From positions 15,004,586 to 15,068,585 of the forward strand of contig NC_049905.1 in assembly GCF_001411555.2 (NCBI RefSeq): 64,000 bases of DNA, written 5' to 3'. Every line of letters starts with the position of its first letter. Position 1 is the first letter of the stretch. A program made the translations under genes and the position numbers. Source of the DNA: Juglans regia. Taxonomy: Eukaryota; Streptophyta; Magnoliopsida; Fagales; Juglandaceae. Of this stretch, positions 23,010-33,700 are shown piece by piece. The notes beneath the pieces were generated by a model that saw nothing but the letters and a program-made list of their open reading frames with translations, was not told the origin of the DNA and ran no database searches.

Positions 23010-23290
23010 CTCTAATAAGGGCAAATGATACTTCCGCAAACGTCCATGTAACAATTCAATGAATGGCAAATGATACTCCCACAAACGTTGATGAAACACA
23101 TCTAAAGTTTTCCTTACACCAAAATGACCACTCCAATTATATGCAAACTCAATGAATGACAAGCAATACTCCCACAAACGTTCATGCAACACATTAATGA
23201 ATGGCAAATGATACTCCCACAAATGTTCATGCAACATCTCAATGAATGGCAAATGATACTCCTACAAACGTTCATGCAACACATCTAAAG
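23010..23290 (-). repeat. In-frame 42-45-bp tandem repeat replacing integrase core
   Basis: The plus-strand unit is roughly AATGGCAAATGATACTCCCA followed by CAAACGTTCATGCAACACAT. Units start near 23024, 23065, 23160, 23204 and 23247. One interval also includes an extra segment encoding GVRKTLDV. On the minus strand each unit encodes about LHERLWEYHLPFI(E/N). Because the unit is a multiple of three, the frame remains open except for one stop. The unit looks derived from the integrase-region motif of the type W.E.LP.IEFAYN joined to the GVRKTLDVLH motif. Confidence 0.75.
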
Positions 23291-23929
23291 TCTTCCTTAC
23301 ACCAACGTTACCCAACAAACCACCATGTCTATCACACACAAGCAACTTATGCATAAAACTAGTAGGCACACAATGTCTATTTTCTTTAAACAAGTACCAA
23401 TCTAGTTTATAGAACTTACCAAACGATGCTTTCTCACATGTTCCATACACACTAGCAAAGTCATCATCATTAGCATGCAATTTCTTATCATATTCAAATC
23501 TCAATAACTTTGCATTTAAAATAAAGATAAGGACATACCTTCTTACTAATGCATTAACCACAAAATTCTCCTCACCATGTGTGTATTTGATTACATGAGG
23601 AAAAGTCTCAATATAGTTCTTCCACTTAGCATGCATTCTAGTCAACGACTTACCTTGTCCCTTCAAGTGTGTCAAGGACTCATGTTCTTCAAAGAAAGGT
23701 AGGGTAGAAATTGTCGTACCTGGTACAAAATCAATGTAGTGCTCTATCTCCCTAATAGGTGGCAATCCACTAAACACACTGCTAGAAAACACGATCTCAT
23801 ATCCCTGCAATAAAGAGAAAACAACACTAGGCAAATATACGTCAAGTTTGTTAGTATTAAGACTCGCCTTAGAATAAAAACTCACTTTTCTCTTTATTTT
23901 TCCCTCACTTTCTTCACTCTCTTTTCTTT

Positions 23930-24108
23930 CCACTCTTTTTTTTTTCACTCTCTTCTTTCTTTTCACTCACTCTCACTCTCTCTCTCTCTCTTTTTTGTCA
24001 CTCTCTTTTTCTTCATCTTTTTTTGAACTCTCGACCTCACAATTGTTTTTCAACTCATTCTCTCTTTTTCTTGAGGTCTCAGCCTCAACCTTATCTTTTT
24101 TTTCTCTC

Positions 24109-24143
<35 letters not shown>

Positions 24144-24330
24144 TTTTGGCCTCACTATTTTTTTTCTCCATTTCACTGTCACTCTTGCTTTTTAGCACAA
24201 TCTCACTTTCACTCTTACTTTTTAGTTTAATCTCTTTTTCACTTTTTCTTTTTTGATCACTCTCACTCTCACTCTTTCTTTTTTGATCACTCTCATTTTC
24301 AGTCTTTCTTTTTTGAGCAACCTCACTTTT
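23930..24330. repeat. CT/GA microsatellite in polyprotein linker
   Basis: The plus strand contains long CTCTCT and CTTTTT runs, including a pure (CT)n segment near 24112-24140. On the minus strand this encodes arginine/glutamate and lysine/glutamate runs between protease and RT. The equivalent linker of the CRM-like ORF at 10134-11894 is also K/E-rich. Length variation by slippage is likely. Confidence 0.6.
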
Positions 24331-25025
24331 CAGTTTCAGTTGGTCCCCATGGACCTGTGTTGGATTAAAAGAGCAAGTTTGATTGTTTTTCCATCATTTT
24401 CAAAACTGTACATGTTACTTAACCCATCATGGATCACCTTCCTATCATACTCCCATGGCTTCCCCAATAAAATATGGCCAGCATGCATAGGCACTACATC
24501 ACAAAACACCTCATCCTAATATTTCTCAATTAAAAAAGAAACTAGCACTTGCTTATTTACCCTAACCTTCCCACAATCACTCAACCACTGCAACTTGTTT
24601 GGTCTAGGGTGTTTCAAGGTAGGTAAATTCAATTTCTCAACTAAAGTAGTGCTAGCCAAATTAAAACAACTCCTCCCATCAATGAACATACTACATACCT
24701 TGTTGTTGATGTGGCATCTAGTATGGAAAATGTTCTCACTTTGCTGCTCTGTATCATCCATCTTAATTTGTGTATTTAAAGCACGTCTGTCAGCAGGAGA
24801 CTCACCATACTCTTCATTCTTACACTTATGTTCAATACTAGGCTCACGCATCCTCCTATCTCTCCCACCTTGCAGTTTTCTACACATTGCATCTCGTTGA
24901 TCCATCCTATCTCTCACTTCACCCAACACCAAGTTCAACCGCTCAAACTGTTGTTGCATGACTTGCAACACAAATGATAGGTTATCTACCATCCCTTTTG
25001 GTGATGAGTCACTCCTATGAGACAT
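24331..25025 (-). pseudogene. CRM-like gag-protease with internal gag deletion
   Basis: The start is the minus-strand ATG at 25025 (MSHRSDSSPKG). An N-terminal helix follows (LQVMQQQFERLNLVLGEVRD). It joins almost directly to the region just before protease (DTEQQSENIFHTRCHINNKV). The gag core and CCHC knuckle present in the related ORF at 10134-11894 are missing. The protease site reads FIDGRSCFNLAS instead of IDGGSC. A TAG stop follows LIEKY at 24516-24518, where the related ORF has GAG. Recognisable sequence (HILLGKPWEYDRKVIHDG) continues to about 24331. Confidence 0.7.
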
Positions 25026-25419
25026 CGTAATGTGCTGCATAAAAAGAATGTTAGTGGAAAAGCTCACACATTCCTTTACGTGTTTACACTCGAATAATGG
25101 CACTCCACTCGTGTTTCACTCTTAATTGGCTTTTTCTCGATAATAGTCTTACACTCTCTTGCATTTTACCTCTATAGTTTTCCCGCTCAAGTTCTTTAAG
25201 AACTAGTTGAACTAAATCAAGACAATATAACCTTGTATTATTCCAACCAACAATAAGTTCAAGAAACAAGAACAAGAAACAATGAATTAATAAAATGACA
25301 TGAGACTCAAAGAATTTATACGAGGGAAAAACTAATTATAAAACAAGATACCAACTAGGAGGATGTATTCAGCCCCTTTGAGGATAAAGCTCAATCAACA
25401 AATGTTTTTCTTTCTCTTT

Positions 25420-25585
25420 GTTGTAACTATGTAGCAACATTTGAATATGCTACCTATTCTTTTCTTTTTTCTTTTTTTTTTCCTCAATTTTTTTTTCTTT
25501 TACTTTATCTTATTTTATTTTCCTTTATTTTCCTTTCCTTTCTTTTCTTTTCTTTTCCTTTCTCTTCTTTTCTCTAATTCAATCA
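25420..25585. repeat. Polypyrimidine tract in CRM-like leader
   Basis: About 165 bases are nearly all C and T, with units such as TTTTCTTTTCTTTTCC. They lie between the gag start and the PBS. In element sense this is a long purine-rich leader RNA. The CRM-like relative at 9.93-13.17 kb has shorter T runs in the same place. Confidence 0.6.
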
Positions 25586-25879
25586 CAAACAACAATATTC
25601 AATTGTGAAAATCATGCAATTGAATTCAAACACACAAGAATTGACAATGAAGCAGAAGATAATCAATGGAACGATACTCCAAGCAATTGACAAACTTAGT
25701 GATGCAAGATATCCTAGAATTTTGAAACCCTAGGTGATGCAAATTTCAGCCAAACCAAAAACCCTAAGAATTTCACCAGCCTACTTTTTTTTTTTGCAAC
25801 TTAGAACAATGAAGACCTAGAATTAAAATTTAAAGATGTCAGAATCAAAAGATAGAATTAGACCTGATTAGAAATTGAC

Positions 25880-25890
25880 CTCTGATACCA
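25880..25890 (-). other. Primer binding site (initiator tRNA-Met)
   Basis: The plus strand reads CTCTGATACCA two bases before the right LTR, so the minus strand gives TGGTATCAGAG, complementary to the initiator tRNA-Met 3' end. Confidence 0.85.
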
Positions 25891-25892
25891 AA

Positions 25893-26807
25893 TGATATGA
25901 ACCCATGGGAATGATATCTCTTGAACCCACAATAAATTTGAGAACTCACCCAAGAAAGCCAAAATCAAGCCAGTGAAAAATTTAGACCCGCTGAGGCACT
26001 CTTTTCAAGAATCTAGATTATATGAAAATCTAGACACGTTGAAGAGCCTGTCTCAAGAACCTAAATTATAAGGAAGAACGCCGCAAAGTTTGTGATTTAC
26101 CTTTGATAAGTTCAAAAGTTTATTCTTGAACAAGAGGAGATAAACTCAACTCACAATGAATAAATTCATCAAATTTCATAAAAAAAAACTAATAAAATGA
26201 GGCTACAAAGAGTTTTTAAATCAAAACCTAATTAAAACCCTAGCCAAAATAAATTCTAATCTTCCAAAAATACCCTTTAATGAATAGTGCCACAGCTATA
26301 GTACTTGGGTACAGTAACTTACATATCTCAATCCCCCAAAAACTCTAGGTTAACATAAAATTCTTTTCCAAAATACCCTTGGACGAAATACAAGGCCTTT
26401 CCAAAAGAAACCCTAGTTTCAAATTAATACAATCCCCAAACTACCCTTAAAAACTTCTCTTGAAACCGTAGTTCATAAAACATAAAACATATGTGGGCCA
26501 AACTTCCTTAAGCCCCATTAATCTAGACTAATTTCTATAACTAATAAAATAAGCTCTTTTAATAAATTAAACAAGGTCCAAACAATAACTCTAACTCATG
26601 TCTTCTATAGCTTGTATCAAGTGGATAAAAAATGGATCTCCTTCTCTGAAGCCCATCTTGAGTGTTGGAGTCTTACTAGCTTCATCCCATGTGGATTTTA
26701 CCAATCTTTGCATTGCCTTCTTGATCTTCTTGGCTCTTGACCTTGTAATTGGCCCATCTGGAACTTGCAAAGGATCTTTAAGACTAGGTCCATCTTGGTG
26801 CCCATCA
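25893..26807 (-). repeat. Right (5') LTR of CRM-like element, 915 bp
   Basis: The plus-strand copy starts TGATATGAACCCATGGG and ends GTGCCCATCA, followed by the CTTGG duplication. Its distal end also encodes the pol tail on the minus strand (GPITRSRAKKIKKAM to HLIQAIEDMS). It matches the left LTR at 21837-22728. Confidence 0.9.
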
Positions 26808-26812
26808 CTTGG

Positions 26813-27410
26813 GCAGCCTGTCCACCACATAGATTTCCTCATATCTCACAGAAGCGCCCTTCTACTAGGGGCTGGAGCTCCACCCCAACTAACCCACTAG
26901 CTATGGTACGGATCTATCCTAGAGGCGCGTCACCACGACTATTACTCTGGAGAGAGGGGTCGAGCCCATCTTCTCTTGCTAGTCGTCGCCTTTTTGGACT
27001 GTTGCTCTGCTTTGGCTTTTCACATTTGGCGACGATCTGCTTGAACTCTCATGTGCCTGCCAACTCGGCGACCTTCCTTTTCATTGTGGTGGAATCTTCT
27101 GTCCAGTGGGTGTCCGTCTAATGATACTTACAAAAGCACTGTCACGTTCTAGTTTGGATTGGTTCCCTTTTCGAAGAACTCTGTTTCTGTTGTATGTTCA
27201 AGTTGTTATGGATAAGCCGGGTACTCTGGTCGCATGGAGGCGCCTGTCTGTCACGACTTCTCTCTTGGTGGCTTGAGCTAGTCTTCCTATTCCAACTCTG
27301 TTCTTGCCGTCTGACTTCATCTCTCCTTTTCTTGGCTCAATGAGGGCCTGTAGGGTGTCCTCCGCATTGGCGAAATCGTTGGCTCTGTCCATAAATTCTT
27401 TCAAGAAACA
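26813..27410 (-). pseudogene. Tat-lineage gag fragment
   Basis: On the minus strand the frame 27404-27198 encodes KEFMDRANDFANAEDTLQAL, the end of the gag core typical of Tat elements, followed by a basic tail (RKGEMKSDGKNRVGIGR). Below 27198 broken frames continue through basic, low-complexity sequence towards the protease. The left side resumes in the protease at 21831 when the CRM-like element is disregarded. The right side ends abruptly at about 27410, where an unrelated Tekay-like gag begins. Confidence 0.65.
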
Positions 27411-28119
27411 GAGGCCTAAGGTAAGTTTTCACTTGCCTCCATGGTTCTTTCCGCACATCCCACATATTGGGTATGTGGTCAGCATTGAGCTCCCAATCTC
27501 GATGCATTTTCCCTTATCTGATCCAATAAACACCTTCTTTCTTTCTGAACTCTCTTCAGTTGTATACGGTAAAGTCCTCTTTCTTTCTAAAATGATCTGG
27601 GCCGTCAAATCCTTCTGCTTTGCCTCTGCTATGGTAGCAACGTTTACCAACTCCTGGTAGGTTTGCATTATTTGACAAGCTACTTTGCTACTGATCCTAG
27701 GCTGAAGTCCTCCTTGAAATTTCTACGCCTGCATTCTTTTTGTAGAGATCAGGTGAGGTGCAAACCTTCCTAATGCTAGAAACTTGGTAGCGTACTGTGC
27801 CTTCTGTTGTTTGACAGAATCTGGAAAAATTTGTTGTCAAACTCCTCTTTAAATCTTTCCCATGTCAAAGCAGTGAGGGCTCCTAATTCCCTTATCAAAA
27901 GCTGCCTTCAGGTATCCCACCAAATCCGTGGATCATAAACTTCTCATAAGAATAACCCCTAACTTTGGGTCTAGGTTCATGCGCTCGTTGCTGATGTCTA
28001 AGCACATTAGTCAGCAAACGTATAACCTCAGTAAATCCTTGTTCCCTATCCATCGTGGGATTTTGATTCTCTTGATTGATATCTCCACTGGGGTTTCGAG
28101 GTATCCTACCGCGCGTCAT
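27411..28119 (-). pseudogene. Tekay-like gag, 5' part
   Basis: The likely start is the minus-strand ATG at 28117-28119 (MTRGRIPRNPSGDINQENQN), about 150 bases below the PBS. It is followed by LTNVLRHQQRAHEPRPKVRG. After a stop near 27895, other frames continue with ALTWERFKEEFDNKFFPDSV and ATKFLALGRFAPHLIS. The frame 27668-27429 gives YQELVNVATIAEAKQKDL and the first zinc knuckle CPICGMCGKNHGGK, here with TYPICGM (Tyr for the first Cys context). The second knuckle is lost at the 27410 junction with Tat gag. It is homologous to 9229-9925. Confidence 0.7.
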
Positions 28120-28270
28120 GTGTCACTTCCTGAAACATACGAGCACGCGTATCAAAACCACGTACTAGCTCTTATACTTCAAGAAATTCAAGCCTAACAA
28201 AGACTAAAATTTCAAGCCTAATATTTGGTGCATGTCCTAGGGACATGTGGTTTTAACCCAAATACGTATT

Positions 28271-28282
28271 GCTCTGATACCA
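28271..28282 (-). other. Primer binding site (initiator tRNA-Met)
   Basis: The plus strand reads GCTCTGATACCA two bases before the TGTGACAACC LTR end. The minus strand gives TGGTATCAGAGC. It belongs with the Tekay-like gag at 27411-28119. Confidence 0.85.
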
Positions 28283-28284
28283 CC

Positions 28285-29317
28285 TGTGACAACCAACAAT
28301 ATTACCTATCCCTGTTCATGATAGTTAAAGATGCAATGCACCTAACATGCATATATCAATATGCAATATTTGTAGTGGATAAGTTTTTTCTTAAACAATA
28401 CTATGCACCAAACAAGATATATCCCAAAACATTGAAACATAATTTATAAACTAAATGTGATAGACATTCAAGATTACATCATAAGCCCAAAAGTTTTGTA
28501 ATAATACAAGTACGGGAGACCGAGCTCCTTAAGTACAAGTAGGAACTAAAGCAACTATTAGGCTAATACATTGAGTAGCTCACGCAACTCAGTCAAGGAT
28601 GCCATAATACTATCGATAAATTGGAGTATTGAGGCTATGAGCTTCGCATCGTGCCGTCACCATCTAATCAACCGTCTCCAGTCGGCCAACCTCCGGTGCG
28701 CCTCCTGATCTTGACACATGGTCTAACATTTTGGGCGGAATGGTAGTTGAGACTACTACGATGAAATTTGAGTACAAATCTCAGCAAGTTAACAGAAAAT
28801 ATACATTTTACGGATGCATGCATGGCTGTAAAGGCATGAGTGTATACACATAATCATAACTAAGCATAATGTGACTTGACATATTACATGGCATGAACTG
28901 ACATGACTTGAACTTAACATGGACTGAACTCGAAACTTGATATGACATGAACTTGAAAGTGAACTGAAACATGAATTGAACAAGAATTGAAACATGAACT
29001 GAAACCAAACGTGAACGTGAAACTAAAATGCATTCTGACAATCAAAATGATTTCGCCAGTTGTTTCATCAATGAACAATTATAGTGATGCTGCCCAACAT
29101 ATTTCCCCAGAAGTACTTAGACAATCAAAATGATTATGCCATGAGTATTTTAAATAAGATACCCTAATAATCAGTTGATTATGTCAGGAGTACCTAGTAA
29201 TATTTTGACAATCAGAATGATTACGTCAAGAGCATTTAATTAGAGTTATTCTAACAATAAAAAATGATTATGCTAAAAGTACCTTGCGTGAATTATAAAT
29301 GGAGATACTCGGACAAT
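28285..29317 (-). repeat. Partial 5' LTR of a Tekay-like element
   Basis: The LTR end at 28285 (TGTGACAACC) resembles the 3345 LTR over words such as GATGCAATGCACCTAACATG and GCACCAAAC. It has its own ACATGAACTTGA-type array (about 28850-29030). From about 29040 to 29300 there are four or five imperfect copies of an ACAATCAAAATGATTATGTC unit, roughly 60 bases apart. The LTR breaks off near 29317 against a different repeat, so about three quarters of the expected length is missing. Confidence 0.6.
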
Positions 29318-29725
29318 AATAGAGATCCGGGGGCAAGTACTGTTGGCGAGGAGCTTTGGTGGAGTTTTGGTGGCAAGTAGTTTTGCAACGGGAGTTCCGT
29401 AGTCGGGGTCCACCAAGCTGGGACAAAAGACTCTAGTGGGTCAGGTAGCGCACTAACGCCTAGTTATCGTGGATCTCTGGCAGCATGACTCCCTGCCTGC
29501 ACAATGCCCTGTGTGAACTGCATCTATGGTCGAGGATGTTCTTGTTGGCACACAGATGCCTGGCTTCTGGCCTTCGGTAGTGTACATGGCGAAGTCAAGC
29601 TCAACGACCGTTTGTGGAGTCACTAGGGAGGTTGCCCTCAAATCCCTTCAAGATATTGGGGGTGGTGGCTGAGGTCTTGCACGATGAGAGATCAACTGGG
29701 CGTGCACTCCATACGTATGCCATGC
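29318..29725 (+). repeat. Three-copy repeat family, copy A
   Basis: This segment contains GAGGAGCTTTGGTGGAGTTT, CGGGAGTTCCGTAGTCGGGG and TTTGTGGAGTCACTAGGG. The same words in the same order recur at about 30240-30650, and inverted at 34707-35100. It begins where the Tekay-like LTR breaks off. No protein is recognisable. Confidence 0.6.
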
Positions 29726-29936
29726 ATGGCGCATGCCCAGCACATGCCCAATACATGTAGCATGTGCGGTATGCTCCTTATGCTCTTCCTATATTTGTTT
29801 TACCATTCCTTGCAATGTGAAGAGAATAAATAATAGGAAATTGCAAAGTTGATGAGATCTTATTTTGTTTTTCGAAGACAATCTCGTGAGTCAGAGAATA
29901 TCCTTCTCCAAATTTTGGTGTAAAAGATGTCGTCGA
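29726..29936. other. Spacer between repeat copy A and PBS-like site
   Basis: No gene is seen. The stretch includes several CATGC/GCATG words (about 29715-29770), which give local palindromic character. It could be the short interior of a small retrotransposon bounded by copies A and B, but no polypurine tract is clear. Confidence 0.3.
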
Positions 29937-29953
29937 TCCCATAGACGGCGCTA
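29937..29953 (-). other. Tat-type primer binding site
   Basis: The minus strand reads TAGCGCCGTCTATGGGA, close to the TGGCGCCGTCTGTGGGA primer site that I associate with Tat-type elements. It lies two bases from a TGTTAATGCC terminus at 29956, which would be an LTR end. Confidence 0.6.
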
Positions 29954-29955
29954 AT

Positions 29956-30760
29956 TGTTAATGCCTAAATTCGCATAACAAGCCGAAATGAGAAATTAGT
30001 CCCTGCCCACAATGGTGATTCGAGCGTCGATACGGTGTTCTTCACTTTCATCCATAAAATAAATAATAAATAACCAAGTAAAAATAAATAAAGAGAGACA
30101 CAAAGATTTACGTGGTTCGGCATAAAAACTTACGTCCACGAGTTGTTTAGGAGAAAAATCCACTATGATAGATGATTTTACAATCTTTCATGACCTCACA
30201 TATCGCTCAATACAATGGAGAAATCTAGGGTTTCGGGAGGTTGAAGACGATGCCTCCCTTGAGAGAGATATGGTGGCGAGTACTATTGGCGTGGAGCTTT
30301 GGTGGAGTTATGGTGGCAAGTAGGTATGTAACGGGAGTTCCGCATTCGGGGACCACTAGGTCGGGATAGAAGACTCCAATGGGTTGGGTAGTGACTACAG
30401 GCATCTTATTGGTGCACAAATGCCTGGTTATCGTTGATCTCCAGCAACGTGACTCCTCTGCTTGCTCTATGCCCTGCATGAACTGCTTCTGTGGTTGAGG
30501 ACTTTCTTGTCGGCGACAGAGAGTGCCAATGGTGTGGGAGGTGGTGGCTGGCGAAGTTTTTGTTGGCACATAGATGCCTGGCTTCTGGCGTTTGGCAGCC
30601 TACATGGTGCGGTCAAGCTTAACGACCATTTGTGGAGTCACTAGGGTGGCACAGTGAGCGGGGCTACGGGGGTGAGGATCCATGTGTTGGTGACAGAAAA
30701 ATCTGGTGGGCATGGTTGAGGCCGATGGTGGTTTTCTGAGGTGCACTGCAATGAGCATTC
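29956..30760 (-). repeat. LTR-like repeat with copy B of three-copy family
   Basis: The segment starts TGTTAATGCC next to the PBS-like site and includes TTTACGTGGTTCGGCATAAA, a motif common in plant LTR leaders. From about 30240 it contains copy B of the family seen at 29318-29725. It is interrupted at 30760 by a solo LTR. The ORF on the minus strand at 30225-30569 shows no recognisable domain. Confidence 0.5.
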
Positions 30761-33700
30761 TATGATGCTCTCAACCTCCATTTGGGATGGAACAGAGACT
30801 TTAGAGTGTCAGCACATGTAACACAACGTTACATACCCCCGTACATGACAGTTAATATGCAATGCATCCTATAAGTACAACTAGCAGAATGCAATATTCA
30901 TAGCAGATTAAGGGTGAAAATAAAACTTATGCCAGAATAACTAAAAACATCCCAATGCATTAATGACCATCATAAGTTCGAACCAAATAGTAGCCTTAGT
31001 ACAACTAAACATAAAAAATTCTCCAAAGCTAGATCAATAGTTCATGCATTCTAGAGCATGAAGGACTAATGCTATAAACATAAGGATATGGTCCAGTCTT
31101 TATTCGAGGTCTGGCTCCTCCTTAATCAGTTGGATCCACCGCTCTATCCAATCCGTCCTCCTTGAGTCCTGTCACAACTTCTATCATTCCGAGTGGAATG
31201 ATAGTGGGTCCATAAGGAGTGAAATCTACTTGAAATCTCAGTAAGTTAATCAACCAATTTGCACCAAGATAAATTACGCATGAAGAATGATAAATATGAA
31301 ATGCGGAAAATCAGTGTGTGTCTCATATCCAAATTCCTTAACATTTTCAGAAAATTGAGACATATATTTTCGTATAAGAACCTTTTTCTCTTTACTGGCA
31401 AAAATAATCATAACATTTCATCAATATTAGTAATTCATATTTAATCGTAACATCATAACATGTATTATCGTCACAGTTCCCCATATGCACTGTTAGTACT
31501 TGTTGTGACCATAGTACAACTCACGTTGAAATTACGTTGTCTGCAGACTCATTCTCAATACATTGGTAATATAACATAACATCATAACATGTACACCCAC
31601 CAGCCTTAGGTGTCATAACATTTGACTTCACTCCAGTGTTCTTTAAAAAGAACCCACTCGAAGCCCATTCACTGTTTCTCGTCAACTCAGGGGTTATCAC
31701 TCCATTCTTAAACACTCCAGAGTGAACATAGGAGCTTCGCTAGGATAATTCCTCATCCTAGCCTTTGGGGTCATGAAAAAAATTATTTTTTATGCTATGT
31801 TGAAAAAAATGTATTTCATGACATGTGCATATGTAACAAGCTTTCATGTGAAAATGAAATTTAGATGTAATATGCTAAAATGGTGAAAATATCACATGTT
31901 CTGAGTTTGAAAAGTCGTAGTGTCTAAAATCAAATTCATACTAAATTAAGATTTACACCACTATAAAACATGTTCATAATCAAGGGCTTCAAAAAATGAG
32001 TATTTACAAAAATATCCCTAAACTTTCAAAAATTGCCATTAAGGCCATGAATTTATCACTATTTGCGAACAAACCTTAAATCTAACCAAACTTTATGGAC
32101 CTTATATTTTTCATATTCTAAAACCATCCATACCCTTAGAATTGTAAAATTCAAAGTGGAACTCGCTCAAACATTCCCAACCCTTGGCATGCATTCTAGT
32201 TGATGTCTTAGTGTGATTTCAACTATTGATTCCTATGAATGCATGCTTATGCAATTTTCTTTAGTCACAAACAGTCACTATAGTCTTTAATGATATGATA
32301 ATGGCCAATTATTTGGTGAGAAAGTTAATACCAACACTTAATCATGGCTAAAAACCTTAATCTTCATTAATCTTTCATTAATCAAGTTTGATGTTCTTAG
32401 CGTAAATCACAAAGGCAAGCTTTCAAAACTCACCCAAAACATGTATTTTCATTCTTATCCCAATCAAAAGGTTTTCTAAATGCTTAATCATCAAGCCTAG
32501 GTGGAATAAATCAAGTTTCATGCCTTAATCACAAACTTACTTAAAATCCATGCATATTTTGACGATCAAAACAAGATAGAATTAAAACCTATTATGGCAT
32601 GCTTCTAATAAAAAATAAAACCTTCCACCATTAGTCTAAGATATTAATAAATCATATCAAAATATGCTAAGACATGTCATAGCTAAAATTTTCACTTAAA
32701 ACAATTTAAACACTTAAAAGCATTCTTAATGAACCTAGTTTGATTCAAGCATGGTAACCTTTTCTAAATTCATCCATAAATTACTCCAGCACTTAAAATC
32801 ACAACTTGAAATGTAAACTAAGATCTAAGGCAAGAAAATTTTCAAATTTTCTAGCCCACTCAAGCTCCTAGCACAAGAACTTAGAAGAACACTCAAACAC
32901 TCACACACCTTTCGGTTTCTCTCAAAACTAAGGGGGAAGATGGCTCTCAATGCTCAAGGGGGAGCTGGAGATGAGGTGTGGAGGAAATGAGGGGGTGGAG
33001 GGGTTTTTATAGGTGGCCAAGGGGGTGGAGACGTTGGCCTAAGTCCATGGGGATTGGATGAGATGGGTGGTGGTGTAAAGAGCTAAATTTTCAGCTTGCA
33101 CTTCATCACCATGTGTCACTTGTGCAGAATGAAATAGTGCCCTAAATCACCATGAATGCATCACTACAGGTGCTAAATTGATCCTAAGGGTGCTGGTCAA
33201 GTCGTGGTGTAGAAGGAAGAGAAGCAAAACCATCAAAAACCAACCATGGAGCTTACGGGTTCAAGGTGGTTTTCCATGGGCAGTTTTGATCATAGCCTCA
33301 ACTCATCCCTTTGTCTCTTCTTCAAGGCTGCTTTGAGCAGGTCATTTCTTGAAGGCTTAGGTGGTAGGAGGTGGAGGGTTGGCTGCCATGTGATCATGAA
33401 GGTGCAGCTCAAAGAAGATGATGCAAGGGAGGGTGGTTGCCGAGTGGAGTGGCTTGGTGCCTTTGGTTTGGTGCCTTCTTTGGGTGGGAACAACTGGTCA
33501 AAAGCTCATGATGACCATGAGGGCCTCTTGGGGATTGGGTGGTGCTAGAGGTGGTGTGGGGTGGTGGCTCAGCTATGGGCAGAAGGGAGGTTGAAACTCA
33601 ACCAATTCGGTTCCCATCCAACTAGTGTCCTAGGTGCATTTGGTTTGGGGTTTTTGTTTGGTTTTTGAAACCAAATTCATCCAAGGCTTGGTCTGGGTCT

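Larger units (their letters stand above)
22512..23966 (-). pseudogene. CRM-like pol remnant lacking RT and integrase core
   Basis: Read from 23966, a lysine-rich linker is followed by the sequence just before the RT (GLPPIREIEHYIDFVPGTTI). The frame then jumps directly to the end of RNase H and the pre-integrase region (FFEEHESLTHLKGQGKSLTR, HVIKYTHGEENFVVNAL, CVPTSFMHKLLV, GVRKTLDVLHERL). After a stop at about 23253, a run of 14-15-residue repeats replaces the integrase core. The downstream part is again recognisable (YSPFEIVYGFDPLTPLAL, then SDRSPYD). The tail GPITRSRAKKIKKAM lies in the LTR. The stop is TAG where sister repeats have TGG. No catalytic residues of RT or integrase remain. Confidence 0.75.
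21837..26807 (-). mobile_element. CRM-like Ty3/gypsy element, non-autonomous, 4971 bp
   Basis: This is a nearly complete minus-strand element with two LTRs (21837-22728 and 25893-26807), exact CTTGG target duplications (21832-21836 and 26808-26812), a PBS at 25880-25890 and a purine tract at 22729-22742. The interior carries a gag-protease gene with a large internal gag deletion and a pol with RT and the integrase core deleted. The end of pol runs into the left LTR, as in CRM elements. It is inserted in the Tat gag-protease. It could move only with proteins supplied by a relative. Confidence 0.88.

Noticed and set aside
24112..24140. CT microsatellite as a promoter element
   Set aside because: It lies inside the coding linker between protease and RT on the minus strand and encodes Arg/Glu repeats.
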